A DNA stretch of 64,000 bases, from the NCBI RefSeq assembly GCF_000760735.1, contig NZ_JMEX01000008.1:1946042-2010041 (forward strand), read 5' to 3'. The notes beneath the pieces were generated by a model that was not told the DNA's origin, did not search any database, and worked only from the letters and a program-made list of their open reading frames with translations. This document shows, in pieces, positions 24,550 to 33,917 of this stretch (position 1 is its first letter; each line of letters begins with the position of its first letter). The stretch is from Rhodococcoides fascians A44A. GTDB lineage: Bacteria > Actinomycetota > Actinomycetes > Mycobacteriales > Mycobacteriaceae. A program made the position numbers and the translations under genes.

Positions 24550-26873
24550 CAGGCGTCGTCCTCACGTTCGTCGGTGCTCGCGACAGGGGCCGGAAGGGTC
24601 AACGGATCCACCTCGTCGAGCATGCGGTGGGCCATGTCGCGGACGATTCTCGCTTTCCGTGCCCATTCGTTGATCTCGCGGGCGAAGTCCCGTCGGCGCT
24701 GCGCAAGGTTTTCCCCGCCCGGATCGACGAGGTTGCGATTGTCGGCCAATTGCAGTGCAGTGTCGAAGAGTTCACCCGAGATGGCTTCGCTGTGGTCGAG
24801 TTGTTGCCGAAGCCTGCGGGCCTGAGCTGCGCCGAGGCAATGCGTGACGAACGACGCCTTGTCGAACTCGACTCCGGTGGGCTGCAGCATGAGCTGATCC
24901 GCCACCACCTGATAGGCCTCCAGGATGGGCTGCAACACGCGGTGAGCGAGATGCAGGTCCTGGGACTCGAGCTGCCGCGAGGAGTACTCGGGATCGTCCA
25001 GATTGGCGCGCCAATCCGGATCGATCAGTGCCACTTCGGCTTCGAGGCGATCACCGAAGTCCTTCTTGTCGCCGAAGAAGAACTCGAATTTGAGCAGGTC
25101 GCGGAGCTCGAGCGCCGACTTCCACAACGATTCGGGCGTCGACGGTGTGCCCTGGCCCAGGTCGGGCAGGACGACCAGTTCGCCGATGGCGCGCATCACG
25201 AAGTAGTGAATTGCGTTGTTGCGGAAGAACGCCGCAACCAGGTGCTTGTCCTGGGCGAGATAGAACACCGGCTCGGGTCCGTCGTCGAAGCGCTTGACGA
25301 CGCCCGCATTCACCTGCGCGATGACGGCGGATCGCACCACGTCGACCTCGCTGATGTCGATGCCGCCCGCCGTCGGGAGACCGCGTCTCTTGATGTAGCT
25401 CGCAAGAGGCGAGATGATTGCCCACATCTCGTGCACGTTCAGGGCGCGGTCTTCGATACCGAGCAATGCCATCGTCACCAGCGCGGCAGGGGTCACCGGC
25501 GTCGTGTCGTTGATCGCGTGCGACACCGTCAGCGCAATCTTCTGCACCGCAACGCGTTTGTCCTCGTTGTCGTTGAGTATCGACCGCACCGAGACGGGCT
25601 CGGCGAAGTTGAGGTACACGTTGCCGCGCAGTTTGCCCTGGGCGCGGATGTAGCCGATGGCCATCCGTATTCCCTCGGCTTGCTTCTGCGCGCCGTGGGA
25701 TTCGGCGGCCATGGCGCCGACCTCGTGGAGTCGGTCGTACGTGATGGCCGTCGGCACCAGATAGACATCCTCGGCGTCGCTGGACTCGAGGGCGTCGACC
25801 AGATAGGTCAACAAGCCGAAGCGCGGCGGACGGAGTTTGCCGGTGCGGCTACGTCCGCCTTCGATGTACCACTCGAGATTGAAGCGCTTGCTCAGCAGGA
25901 AGCTCATGTACTGACGCAGCGTCCACTTGTAGATCTCGTCGGAGAACTTGCGTTGGATCAACACGACGCCACTGCGTTTCGCGATGGGGCCGATGGGCCA
26001 GAAACCGACGTTGATGCCGCCCATCACGTGGTTGAGTGGCAGCCCTTCGGCAAGCAGTGCGGGCCGCAGGACCAGAGGATCGAGGTACGAGCGATGGTTG
26101 GGGAGGAAGACGAGAGGGTGCTTCTTGTTGAGTTCACGCACCTTCTGCAGTTGAGCTCGGTCCACGTCGACCTTGTACGCGCGAGAGAAGTAGGCGCCCA
26201 GGGTGCCCCACATCTCGACCGCCCGCCTGGTCTCGGTGGCCACCATCTCGCCGAGGATGGTGTGTACCCGTCGCTCCACCTCGGGTACGTCCTCGCCGAC
26301 CTGTTGCGCGAGCTCCGCGATGCCGTCGTGGAACTTTTTCTGTTCGGTCATGTCCTCGACGACGAAGCGCGGAATCTTGTACTCCGAGCCGATGACGTCT
26401 CGCTCGGCCCGGTCGAGGGCAAGAGTGGCCTGGCGGGCGATGAACGAGGACAACGACCTTCCGCCCGACTTCTCGAACTTGGCCGACAGATCGCCCAGCG
26501 TCGCGGGTTCGCCGACCAGGACGGCGGACCTGTCCGGGTCGTCGCCTTGGACCCATCGTTGCCAGGTCTTCGTCGGGAGCGAGTTGCCGCGCGGTGCGAG
26601 TGCCCGACGGAGGAATCCGGGTCGCTTCTTGGCCGACAGGGTCACGCGAAGCGGAATCAGCAGGGGGTCGTCACCGATCCCGCGTACCAGCTCGGCCACC
26701 TGCCCCGACGAGTCGCCGGACAGCGCGATCGACGGAGGACGAGTTTCACCGTCGGGCGTCGTCGCGTCGATCCACGAGTTGAGTGCCTGGATCTCGAGAG
26801 CCCCCGCTGCGTCGAGCAAATAGACCTGCCGGCCTTCGGTTGTTCGCTGATCACTCGCTTCGACGTGGTACAT
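24549..26873 (-). CDS. plsB: Glycerol-3-phosphate acyltransferase
   Basis: A 774-residue PlsB/PlsB2-type enzyme for the first step of phospholipid and triacylglycerol synthesis. The acyltransferase block I NHRSYLD has His260 and Asp265; block III follows in YIEGGRSRTGKLRPP and block IV in VYLVPTAITYD. Long helical flanks are usual. The ATG at 26873 is preferred over the GTG nine codons upstream, because GGAGG ends 5 bases before it. It is the first gene of an operon with the HAD-PlsC fusion and the cyclase. In M. tuberculosis plsB2 (Rv2482c) and plsC (Rv2483c) are also adjacent. Confidence 0.95.
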   Translation of the reverse strand: MYHVEASDQRTTEGRQVYLLDAAGALEIQALNSWIDATTPDGETRPPSIALSGDSSGQVAELVRGIGDDPLLIPLRVTLSAKKRPGFLRRALAPRGNSLPTKTWQRWVQGDDPDRSAVLVGEPATLGDLSAKFEKSGGRSLSSFIARQATLALDRAERDVIGSEYKIPRFVVEDMTEQKKFHDGIAELAQQVGEDVPEVERRVHTILGEMVATETRRAVEMWGTLGAYFSRAYKVDVDRAQLQKVRELNKKHPLVFLPNHRSYLDPLVLRPALLAEGLPLNHVMGGINVGFWPIGPIAKRSGVVLIQRKFSDEIYKWTLRQYMSFLLSKRFNLEWYIEGGRSRTGKLRPPRFGLLTYLVDALESSDAEDVYLVPTAITYDRLHEVGAMAAESHGAQKQAEGIRMAIGYIRAQGKLRGNVYLNFAEPVSVRSILNDNEDKRVAVQKIALTVSHAINDTTPVTPAALVTMALLGIEDRALNVHEMWAIISPLASYIKRRGLPTAGGIDISEVDVVRSAVIAQVNAGVVKRFDDGPEPVFYLAQDKHLVAAFFRNNAIHYFVMRAIGELVVLPDLGQGTPSTPESLWKSALELRDLLKFEFFFGDKKDFGDRLEAEVALIDPDWRANLDDPEYSSRQLESQDLHLAHRVLQPILEAYQVVADQLMLQPTGVEFDKASFVTHCLGAAQARRLRQQLDHSEAISGELFDTALQLADNRNLVDPGGENLAQRRRDFAREINEWARKARIVRDMAHRMLDEVDPLTLPAPVASTDEREDDA

Positions 26874-27062
26874 CGAGTCCTCCCGTTTCCCGTACCGCAC
26901 GCAGGTACTCGGCCAGGCTACGGGGGCGAAGCGGCCTATATGCGGGTTTGGGGTCGGCTATCTCACAATGCTCTCGCCATGCCCCTCGGGCTGCCGCGCA
27001 GTAGGCTGGAGGACGTCGTCGAGTGAAGCTCCGACAAAGCCAAATCTATCTGTTACTTCGAG

Positions 27063-28205
27063 TTACACATAATTCTGTGCGGCGGGGAACGCCTCGACGA
27101 ACCGTTCGGCAATCCGACGATGAGCACGGGCGTCCGGGTGTAATCCGTCGGGCAGCGGGAACTCGTCGAAGTCGCTCGGACCGTACAGATCCAGACCGTC
27201 GACGAGATACAGGTTCGGATCCTCGCGCTGGTCGAACACGCGCCGCAGTTCGTCCCGGACCACGGTGAGCGTCAGCTTCCCCGGCCCCGGATCACCTGTC
27301 GCGACGAACCGCACGGCGCCCTCGGCCAGTGCGTCGGGGTCGAATGCGCCTGGCCCCGGAGTGTTCTCGTGGATCGGGCAGTAGAACGGTGACACCACCA
27401 CGATCGGTGTGCTGGGGTGCCCGTCGCGAATCGTGTCCAGAAACCCGTGGACCGCGGGCGTGAACGCGCGCGTCCGCATGACGTCACCGTTCACGAGGTT
27501 GATGCCGACCTCGAGGCTGATCACCTCGGCAGGCTCGTCGCGCATGACCCGGGCGACGAACGGATCCAGCATCGCGCTGCCCGAGAACCCGAGGTTCGTC
27601 ACGGAAAAACCCATCGCCGACGAGCTCAGTCCCACCCAGGTCGTGCTGGGACTCGTCGCGTTCGATCCCTGGCTGATGGAACTGCCGTAGTGGATCCACC
27701 TCGGCCTCGCCTGCCGCTCGGAGGTGGATGCGGCGACGATCGGAGAGTCGCTGCGCAGCGCGATCAACTCGACGTGCTGATTGTGCGGCAGCCATATCTC
27801 GACGTCCTTGGCGCCGGGTGTCATCTCGAATCGCACCGGAACCACCGGGCCGTCCGTTCGATCGACACTGCCGGTCACCATGTCGATCGACAGCACGTTG
27901 CCACCAGCCGACGCCACGCTGTGCACGAGTTCGCCGTCGATCGTCATGTCGAACATCCCCGACGGACGGGGCGGGAGTCCGACGAACTCCTGCCGCGTCG
28001 GAAGGGCGTCGAGTTCGACGACTGTCGCATCGGTGCGGAAAGCCAGCCGAACTCCCGCCGGTTGCACCTCGGCCCCGGCGATCCGGTCGTCGGGAAACCG
28101 GCTGCGAGTCCACGCGGGCAGCCGGTGCGGAATCAGGCCTCGTTCGGTGACCTCGACATCGAGTGCGCCGAGAAGAAGGTCGGAGGTGACGGGTGTCGAT
28201 CGCAT
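27063..28205 (-). CDS. SGNH/GDSL-type hydrolase
   Basis: A 380-residue protein with an N-terminal beta-sandwich of about 165 residues and a C-terminal SGNH domain, like actinobacterial carbohydrate-esterase-related proteins. Block I is YGSSISQG with Ser176 the likely nucleophile, block II glycine is in NLGFSGSAMLD, block III is GIN (234-236) in place of GxND, and block V is DGLHPDARAH with the catalytic Asp and His. There is no signal peptide, so it acts in the cytoplasm unless exported otherwise. No clear ribosome site precedes the ATG. It is divergent from the next gene with 72 bases between starts. Confidence 0.85.
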   Translation of the reverse strand: MRSTPVTSDLLLGALDVEVTERGLIPHRLPAWTRSRFPDDRIAGAEVQPAGVRLAFRTDATVVELDALPTRQEFVGLPPRPSGMFDMTIDGELVHSVASAGGNVLSIDMVTGSVDRTDGPVVPVRFEMTPGAKDVEIWLPHNQHVELIALRSDSPIVAASTSERQARPRWIHYGSSISQGSNATSPSTTWVGLSSSAMGFSVTNLGFSGSAMLDPFVARVMRDEPAEVISLEVGINLVNGDVMRTRAFTPAVHGFLDTIRDGHPSTPIVVVSPFYCPIHENTPGPGAFDPDALAEGAVRFVATGDPGPGKLTLTVVRDELRRVFDQREDPNLYLVDGLDLYGPSDFDEFPLPDGLHPDARAHRRIAERFVEAFPAAQNYV

Positions 28206-28277
28206 GCATGGATTCTGCGTTCCGGGGGACAAGTATGCGACAGTATTCGCAAACACTTTCGAGAGAGGTATGCACCG

Positions 28278-29027
28278 ATGCCACCGCGTAGACGTTCGAC
28301 GCCCACCGGTTCCCTGACGCCGGAGAATCTCGACACGCTGGCCACGGCCCTCTCCGAGGGGCGGCGCGCGACGGTGTACCTCATCGAGCCGACGCCGAGC
28401 CTGGGCCTGCCCGAGGGAACGTCGGCGAGGGTCGTCTCGATCGACGGAAACACCGTCACCATCAGCCCCAAGGGCGTCAACGACGAGCTCCCGTTCGAAG
28501 CGGAGGAACTCCGGATCACCCGGAACCCTCCGGGCGGTGCACCCAAACCGGCACCGAAACCGGCGTCGACGCCGGGGCCCGAGGTGGCCGAATGGACCGA
28601 GCCGGCCCCAGCACCCAAGCCTGCGGCCACCAAATCCGCAGCTCCGAAGTCGGAGGTGACGACGCCCGCCACGCCCAAGACTGCCACGCCCAAGACTGCC
28701 GCGCCCAAGACTGCTGCGCCCAAGCCTGCGCCGGCGAGGAAGGGAAAGAAGGGGCCGGACAGCGTCAGCGTCACCATCCACGCCGGGCCGGACAACGACT
28801 GGTCCGTGACGGTCACCCACGGTGCCCGCAGGCCAGGAAAAGCGCAGTCGGTGTCCCCCGAGTCCGTCTCCCGCGCGGTACGCGAACTGGGCGACGATTC
28901 GGCACGCGACGCCGTGGAAGCCGTGATCTCGTACGCGCGAGAAGAGGCAGCGTCGCGTGTGGAGGAGCTCAGCCGCCAACTCGAGGAAGCCCGGTCCATG
29001 CTGGCCGCTCTGGAATCGGACCTTTAG
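28278..29027 (+). CDS. Ala/Pro/Lys-rich protein of unknown function
   Basis: A 249-residue protein in three parts. Residues 1-80 form a small mixed domain (ATALSEGRRATVYLIEP, VSIDGNTVTISPKG) that might bind nucleic acid. Residues 88-160 are a low-complexity linker of Pro, Ala, Lys and Thr with five-residue repeats such as TPKTA and APKTA, encoded by near-identical 15-bp units at about 28674-28733. The C-terminal part (165-249) has KGPDSVSVTIHAGPDND and ends in a predicted coiled coil (AREEAASRVEELSRQLEEAR). The lysine-rich linker recalls histone-like actinobacterial proteins, but I do not recognise the family. GAGAGAGG lies 9 bases before the ATG. Confidence 0.75.
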   Translation: MPPRRRSTPTGSLTPENLDTLATALSEGRRATVYLIEPTPSLGLPEGTSARVVSIDGNTVTISPKGVNDELPFEAEELRITRNPPGGAPKPAPKPASTPGPEVAEWTEPAPAPKPAATKSAAPKSEVTTPATPKTATPKTAAPKTAAPKPAPARKGKKGPDSVSVTIHAGPDNDWSVTVTHGARRPGKAQSVSPESVSRAVRELGDDSARDAVEAVISYAREEAASRVEELSRQLEEARSMLAALESDL

Positions 29028-29115
29028 TACTCGTGCGTACTTGTTGACGTCAGGTACTCGTCCATCGGTGCTTCTTATTGCTAGGGTTCTGCGGACACCG
29101 CTGGAGAGGGAATAC

Positions 29116-29772
29116 ATGTTGAAGAAGTTCATGCTCGTCGCCGTGGCTGCTGCCGCTGTTGCTGCGAGCTTCGGCGTCGGAACTGCGTCAGCTGCGGCTC
29201 CGGCGGTGCTGGGGGGCGGATCCGGAATCATCGTCGACGATGCTGCCGAGTGCACTCTGACGACCATCGGCAACGACCGCGAAGGCCGCCTCGTCGGTAT
29301 CACCGCCGGTCACTGCGGTGGAGCAGGCGCCACGATCGTGCCGGAGTACGACCCGTCGGCAGGCGTCGTCGGACGCATCGCGTTCTCCAACCCCGAGTAC
29401 GACTACGCGGTGATCGAGTTCGATCGCGCGAAGGTCGTTCCGGTCAACCGGGTGGGCAACGTGACCATCACGCAGGTCGGTCCTCCCGCCTCGTTCCCCA
29501 ACATCGTCTGCAAGGAAGGCCGCACCACCGGTAACACGTGCGGCGTCGCCTACGGGGACGTCCTGCAGTCGCAGGAGACTTGGTCGCAGCTGTGCGTCGT
29601 CGAAGGTGACTCCGGTAGCCCGGTCGTCGTCGGCACCACGCTCGTCGGCATGGTGAACGCGTACCTCGGTGTGGCGTGCTTCGGACCGCAGGTAGGTACC
29701 AACATCGACGCGATTCTGCGCCACATCGACGCAGGCAACGCCGTCGGAGCAGGTTTCGCCCCCATCCCCTGA
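29116..29772 (+). CDS. Secreted chymotrypsin-like (S1) serine protease
   Basis: A 218-residue protein with a signal peptide cleaved near TASAAAP (about residue 27). The triad is visible: His66 in ITAGHCGG, Asp96 in EYDYAVIEFD and Ser166 in EGDSGSP. Six cysteines (46, 67, 132, 142, 160, 188) can form three disulfides. The mature enzyme seems to have no long pro-region, unlike streptogrisins, so it may be active at once or be a regulatory protease. GGAGAGGG precedes the ATG. A hairpin at 29823-29845 probably ends the transcript. Confidence 0.92.
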   Translation: MLKKFMLVAVAAAAVAASFGVGTASAAAPAVLGGGSGIIVDDAAECTLTTIGNDREGRLVGITAGHCGGAGATIVPEYDPSAGVVGRIAFSNPEYDYAVIEFDRAKVVPVNRVGNVTITQVGPPASFPNIVCKEGRTTGNTCGVAYGDVLQSQETWSQLCVVEGDSGSPVVVGTTLVGMVNAYLGVACFGPQVGTNIDAILRHIDAGNAVGAGFAPIP

Positions 29773-29822
29773 TCGGACTCTCCGAGTCACCGATCGGGTC
29801 ATCAGCGTTACAGATCATGCCA

Positions 29823-29845
29823 CCGTGTCAGTTCGATTGACACGG
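29823..29845 (+). terminator. Probable intrinsic terminator after the S1 protease
   Basis: CCGTGTCA and TGACACGG form a perfect 8-bp stem with a 7-base loop, followed by a short T run (ATTTTCG). It lies 50 bases after the protease stop. Confidence 0.65.
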
Positions 29846-29985
29846 CGGCATTTTCGTTCGTTGGGATCTCTCCCAGTCACTTGTGTAACGGCCGCCACAA
29901 AGAATTGCGTACTCTAACGCATCCTTCCTAGGCTGCACAGCACTGCGCGCGGTGTGTCGCGTGTGGTGCCTAGGGGGGAACACAC

Positions 29986-32064
29986 ATGACATTGCTTGCG
30001 ATGACTCCTGTTCAGGAGATGGAAAAGCCGTACGCGAAACGTTGGGCAGCGCTGGGGGTGCTGTGCCTGAGCCTGCTCGTCGTCGTCATGGCGAACACGT
30101 CGCTGTTGGTGGCGGCGCCTGCGATGACGCTGGATCTGAACCTGTCGAGCAGCGACCTTCAGTGGGTCATCGACGGATACACCGTGCCGTACGCGGCCTT
30201 GATGCTTCTGTTCGGCGTCATCGGCGATCGGTATTCTCGCAGAGGCGCACTCATCATCGGTTTGCTGATCTTCACGGCGGGTTCTCTCGCCGGCGCGCTG
30301 ACCGGCGCCACGACGGGCGTGATTCTCGCTCGCATCGTCATGGGCGTCGCCGCTGCCATCGTCATGCCTGCCACGCTGTCGCTCCTGGTGGCGACGTTCC
30401 CCAAACGCGAACGGGCTACGGCCGTCACCATCTGGGCCGCCACGTCGGGTCTCGCCATCGCGATGGGTCCGCTGCTCGCCGGCTGGCTGCTCGAAAGCTA
30501 TTGGTGGGGTTCGAGTTTCCTGATCAACATCCCGTTCACGATCATCGGGATCGTAGGCGCCGTCGCTTTGGTGCCGCCGTCGCGTGCGGTGAACCCGGGC
30601 AGGATCGACTGGCTCGGAGGGCTGCTCTCCGTGCTCGCGGTGTCCACGGTGGTCTACGCGATCATCGAGGGCATGCACTTCGGTTGGAGCGTCGGACCCA
30701 CGTACTTCGCCGTGGTGGGCGCGCTCAGTACCGCGGCGTTCGTCGCCTGGGAGCTTCGCCACCCGAGCCCACTTCTCGACGTCCGAGCGTTCTCGTCCCG
30801 CATCCTCAGCGGTGCCGTACTGGCCGTCCTGCTGTTCTTCCTCGTCACCTTCGGCGCGATCTACTATGTGGCCCAATATCTTCAGTTCGTACTCGACATG
30901 GGCCCGGTCTCGACCGGGGTGCACCTGCTCCCTCTGGCGGTCGCCGTGTTCGTCGGCTCGGGTATCACACAATGGCTGACGCCGCGAGTGGGCATGAAGT
31001 ACACCGTCACGGCCGGCATGGTCGTCGGCACGCTGGCCGTGGTCTCGATGCTCGGAATCGACACCACCGCAACCTATGTCGACTTCGTTCCGGTTCTGGC
31101 GCTACTGGGCCTCGGCATCGGCCTCAGCGTGTCGCCGTGCACCGACGCCATCATGGCCGAATTCCCCGAGAGCAAGCTCGGCGTCGCCGGCGGGCTCAAC
31201 GACACTGCGCTGGAACTGGGCGGATCTCTCGGAATCGCCGTTCTCGGTTCGGTTCTCGCAACGACGTACCGCGGCGGCATCGTCGACTACCTCGCGGACT
31301 TCCCCGGCAAAGGGCCCGACGGCCAGCCGACCGCGCAAGCCGCACAAGCGATCGAAGCGTCCGGCGACTCGGTCGCCGGGGCCGTGATCGTCGCAGACAT
31401 CATGCGCGAGAACACCTTTCTCACCGGATACGCCGACAACCTGGTGATCACCGCGGTGAGCTCGTTCGCGAACGCCGTCGTGCACACGTCTTTGATCGCA
31501 GCCGTGGTCTTCGCCATCGGGACCGTCGTGGTCGGCGTGTTGCTGCCCGGCCGCACCCCGCGCGTCGTGCCTACCGTCCGCACTGCATTCGATCCCGACG
31601 CAGCCAAGGAAGTTGCCGAGCTGGAGCATCTCCTCGAGCAACCGTCGGCCCCGGATGCCGTGGTGAAGAAACCTCGGAAAGAGGTTGCGCCCGAGGCGTC
31701 GACGCAGGATCCGGTGGCAATCGAAGTGGTCGACGACGAACTCACCCGACCCAGCATCTACCAGCTCGCCGCCAAGGTCTACGAGGTCCAGGCCGCCACC
31801 GAGAAGGAAGCTGCCCTCGCAGCGTCGGACCATCTCACCATCCACCACCTCGCCCTGGCCGACATCGCTCGCAAGCGCCGCGAAACCGCAGAAGAAGAAC
31901 TGGACGCGGCGCTGGACCTCGCGGAACTTCCGGTCATGAAACGGGCACCCAAGCCCGTCGTCCGGGAAGATCAGCTGAACTTCTACCAGTACGGCGACTC
32001 CGTCCGCCGCAAGTGCACCGACCTGAAAGAGCGCTCGAGCTCCGTCTGGTCCATGCCGCTCTAG
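29986..32064 (+). CDS. DHA2-family MFS efflux pump with long cytoplasmic tail
   Basis: A 692-residue transporter of the 14-helix EmrB/QacA group. Motif A GDRYSRRG and motif C GLAIAMGPLLAGWL are present, and proton-coupled drug or metabolite export is expected. The membrane part ends near residue 525 (VVVGVLLPGR). About 165 further residues are hydrophilic: an acidic segment (DPDAAKEVAELEHLLEQ), a Lys-rich spacer and a helical region (VYEVQAATEKEAALAASDHL), ending in RKCTDLKERSSS. Such a tail is not usual in the family and may bind a regulator. Transcribed alone, with a strong hairpin after it. Confidence 0.9.
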   Translation: MTLLAMTPVQEMEKPYAKRWAALGVLCLSLLVVVMANTSLLVAAPAMTLDLNLSSSDLQWVIDGYTVPYAALMLLFGVIGDRYSRRGALIIGLLIFTAGSLAGALTGATTGVILARIVMGVAAAIVMPATLSLLVATFPKRERATAVTIWAATSGLAIAMGPLLAGWLLESYWWGSSFLINIPFTIIGIVGAVALVPPSRAVNPGRIDWLGGLLSVLAVSTVVYAIIEGMHFGWSVGPTYFAVVGALSTAAFVAWELRHPSPLLDVRAFSSRILSGAVLAVLLFFLVTFGAIYYVAQYLQFVLDMGPVSTGVHLLPLAVAVFVGSGITQWLTPRVGMKYTVTAGMVVGTLAVVSMLGIDTTATYVDFVPVLALLGLGIGLSVSPCTDAIMAEFPESKLGVAGGLNDTALELGGSLGIAVLGSVLATTYRGGIVDYLADFPGKGPDGQPTAQAAQAIEASGDSVAGAVIVADIMRENTFLTGYADNLVITAVSSFANAVVHTSLIAAVVFAIGTVVVGVLLPGRTPRVVPTVRTAFDPDAAKEVAELEHLLEQPSAPDAVVKKPRKEVAPEASTQDPVAIEVVDDELTRPSIYQLAAKVYEVQAATEKEAALAASDHLTIHHLALADIARKRRETAEEELDAALDLAELPVMKRAPKPVVREDQLNFYQYGDSVRRKCTDLKERSSSVWSMPL

Positions 32065-32083
32065 TACAGGGATTGCGTCCCAC

Positions 32084-32148
32084 CCCCATCGCTCGAAAAC
32101 GCCTCACACGCTGTCTGTTCGTGTGAACGGACGATTCGAGCGATGGGG
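32084..32148. terminator. Long hairpin between convergent genes (bidirectional terminator)
   Basis: CCCCATCGCTCGAA (32084-32097) pairs perfectly over 14 bp with TTCGAGCGATGGGG (32135-32148). Inside the loop, CACACG (32105-32110) and CGTGTG (32120-32125) form a second stem. There is no long T run, but symmetry and position between the MFS gene and ilvD fit a bidirectional terminator. Confidence 0.75.
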
Positions 32149-32155
32149 TCACGCG

Positions 32156-33862
32156 CTAGATCAGTACCGCACCGTCGGATGCGGAACCGACGAGCTTGGC
32201 GTACTTGGCCAGGACACCGCGGGTGTAGCGGGGCGGTAGAGGTGCCCAACCTTCCTTGCGGGATTCGAGTTCAGCGTCGTCGACGAGGAGGTCGAGGGTT
32301 CCCTTTCCGACGTCGAGGCGAATCCGGTCACCGTCGCGAACGAAGGCGATGGGTCCGGCGTCGACGGCTTCCGGCGCGACATGTCCGACGCACAGTCCCG
32401 TTGTACCGCCGGAGAATCGGCCGTCGGTCAGCAACAGGACGTCCTTACCGAGTCCCGCGCCCTTGATGGCACCGGTGATCGCGAGCATTTCTCGCATTCC
32501 CGGTCCGCCCTTGGGGCCTTCGTATCGGATGACGACGACATCGCCCGCGGAGATCGTGCCGTCCTCCAACGCATCCATCGCGGCGCGTTCGCGCTCGAAA
32601 ACTCGTGCAGTGCCGACGAACACGTCCGAGTCGAAACCTGCCGACTTGACGACGGCGCCGCCCGGGGCCAGCGAACCTTCGAGGATGGTGATGCCGCCGG
32701 TCGGGTGAATCGGCTCTTCCAGCGCACGCAGGACCTTGCCGTCGGGGTCCGGCGGCGCAATGTGAGCGAGGTTCTCGGCCACGGTCTTTCCGGTGACCGT
32801 CAGGCAGTCGCCGTGCATGAGCCCGGCGTCGAGCAACGCCTTCATGACGACGGGAACTCCGCCGATGGCGTCGACATCGGTCATGACGTGCTTGCCGAAC
32901 GGCTTGACGTCCGCGAGGTGCGGCACCTTGGAGCCGATGCGCCGGAAGTCGTCGAGCGTCAGTTCCACTTCGGCCTCGTGGGCGATGGCGAGAAGATGGA
33001 GCACGGCGTTGGTCGATCCACCGAAGGCCATGACGACGGCGATCGCGTTCTCGAACGCCTTCTTCGTCATGATGTCTCGCGCAGTGATACCGCGTCGGAG
33101 AAGTTCGACGACGGCTTCGCCGCTGGCGCGAGCGTACCCGTCGCGTCGACGATCGGGCGCAGGCGGAGAAGCGCTACCGGGCAACGACATTCCCAAAGCC
33201 TCAGCGGCACTGGCCATGGTGTTGGCCGTGTACATGCCGCCGCAGGCGCCTTCGCCCGGACAGATTGCGCGTTCGATCGTGTCGACATCCTCGCGCGACA
33301 TCAGGCCACGAGAGCACGCACCGACAGCCTCGAACGCGTCGATGATGGTCACCTGGTGCTCACTACCGTCGGACAGCGTCGCGAAACCGGGAAGCGTAGA
33401 ACCGGCGTACAGGAACACACTCGCGAGATTCAATCGCGCTGCGGCCATCAACATTCCGGGCAGCGACTTGTCACACCCGGCCAGAAGCACCGAGCCGTCG
33501 AGGCGCTCCGCGCTGACCACCGTCTCCACACTGTCGGCAATGACCTCACGCGAGACCAACGAGAAATGCATTCCCTCGTGGCCCATCGAGATACCGTCGG
33601 AGACGGAGATGGTGCCGAACTCGAGCGGATACCCGCCCGCGGTATGGACCCCCTCCTTGACCGCCTTCGCGAGGCGCTCCAAGGACAAGTTGCACGGAGT
33701 GATCTCGTTCCACGACGACGCGACGCCGATCTGGGACTTCCCCCAGTCCTCGTCACCCATCCCCACCGCGCGCAACATTCCTCGCGCAGCGGTCTTCTCC
33801 AAACCATCGGTGACGTCGCGGCTCCGCGGTTTGACGTCCGGCGAATCGTTCTCGGTCGACAT
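32156..33862 (-). CDS. ilvD: Dihydroxy-acid dehydratase
   Basis: A 568-residue IlvD/Edd enzyme that dehydrates 2,3-dihydroxy acids to 2-oxo acids in valine, isoleucine and pantothenate synthesis. Iron-sulfur ligands lie in TPCN (about residue 57), GCDKSLPG (about 129) and GACGGMYTANTM (about 202). EGPKGGPGMREM and FSGGTTG near the C-terminus are family motifs. Length is normal. AGGAG precedes the ATG. It lies alone, without other ilv genes, convergent with the MFS gene. Confidence 0.97.
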   Translation of the reverse strand: MSTENDSPDVKPRSRDVTDGLEKTAARGMLRAVGMGDEDWGKSQIGVASSWNEITPCNLSLERLAKAVKEGVHTAGGYPLEFGTISVSDGISMGHEGMHFSLVSREVIADSVETVVSAERLDGSVLLAGCDKSLPGMLMAAARLNLASVFLYAGSTLPGFATLSDGSEHQVTIIDAFEAVGACSRGLMSREDVDTIERAICPGEGACGGMYTANTMASAAEALGMSLPGSASPPAPDRRRDGYARASGEAVVELLRRGITARDIMTKKAFENAIAVVMAFGGSTNAVLHLLAIAHEAEVELTLDDFRRIGSKVPHLADVKPFGKHVMTDVDAIGGVPVVMKALLDAGLMHGDCLTVTGKTVAENLAHIAPPDPDGKVLRALEEPIHPTGGITILEGSLAPGGAVVKSAGFDSDVFVGTARVFERERAAMDALEDGTISAGDVVVIRYEGPKGGPGMREMLAITGAIKGAGLGKDVLLLTDGRFSGGTTGLCVGHVAPEAVDAGPIAFVRDGDRIRLDVGKGTLDLLVDDAELESRKEGWAPLPPRYTRGVLAKYAKLVGSASDGAVLI

Positions 33863-33917
33863 AGCTCTCCTGACCTGATCTCGGATATGGGCTGTATCCG
33901 TAACGGTCAGCCTAATC

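Noticed and set aside
24504..27026. Long plus-strand frame opposite plsB and plsC
   Set aside because: It is the antisense shadow of plsB, whose motifs are complete; no recognisable domain is present.
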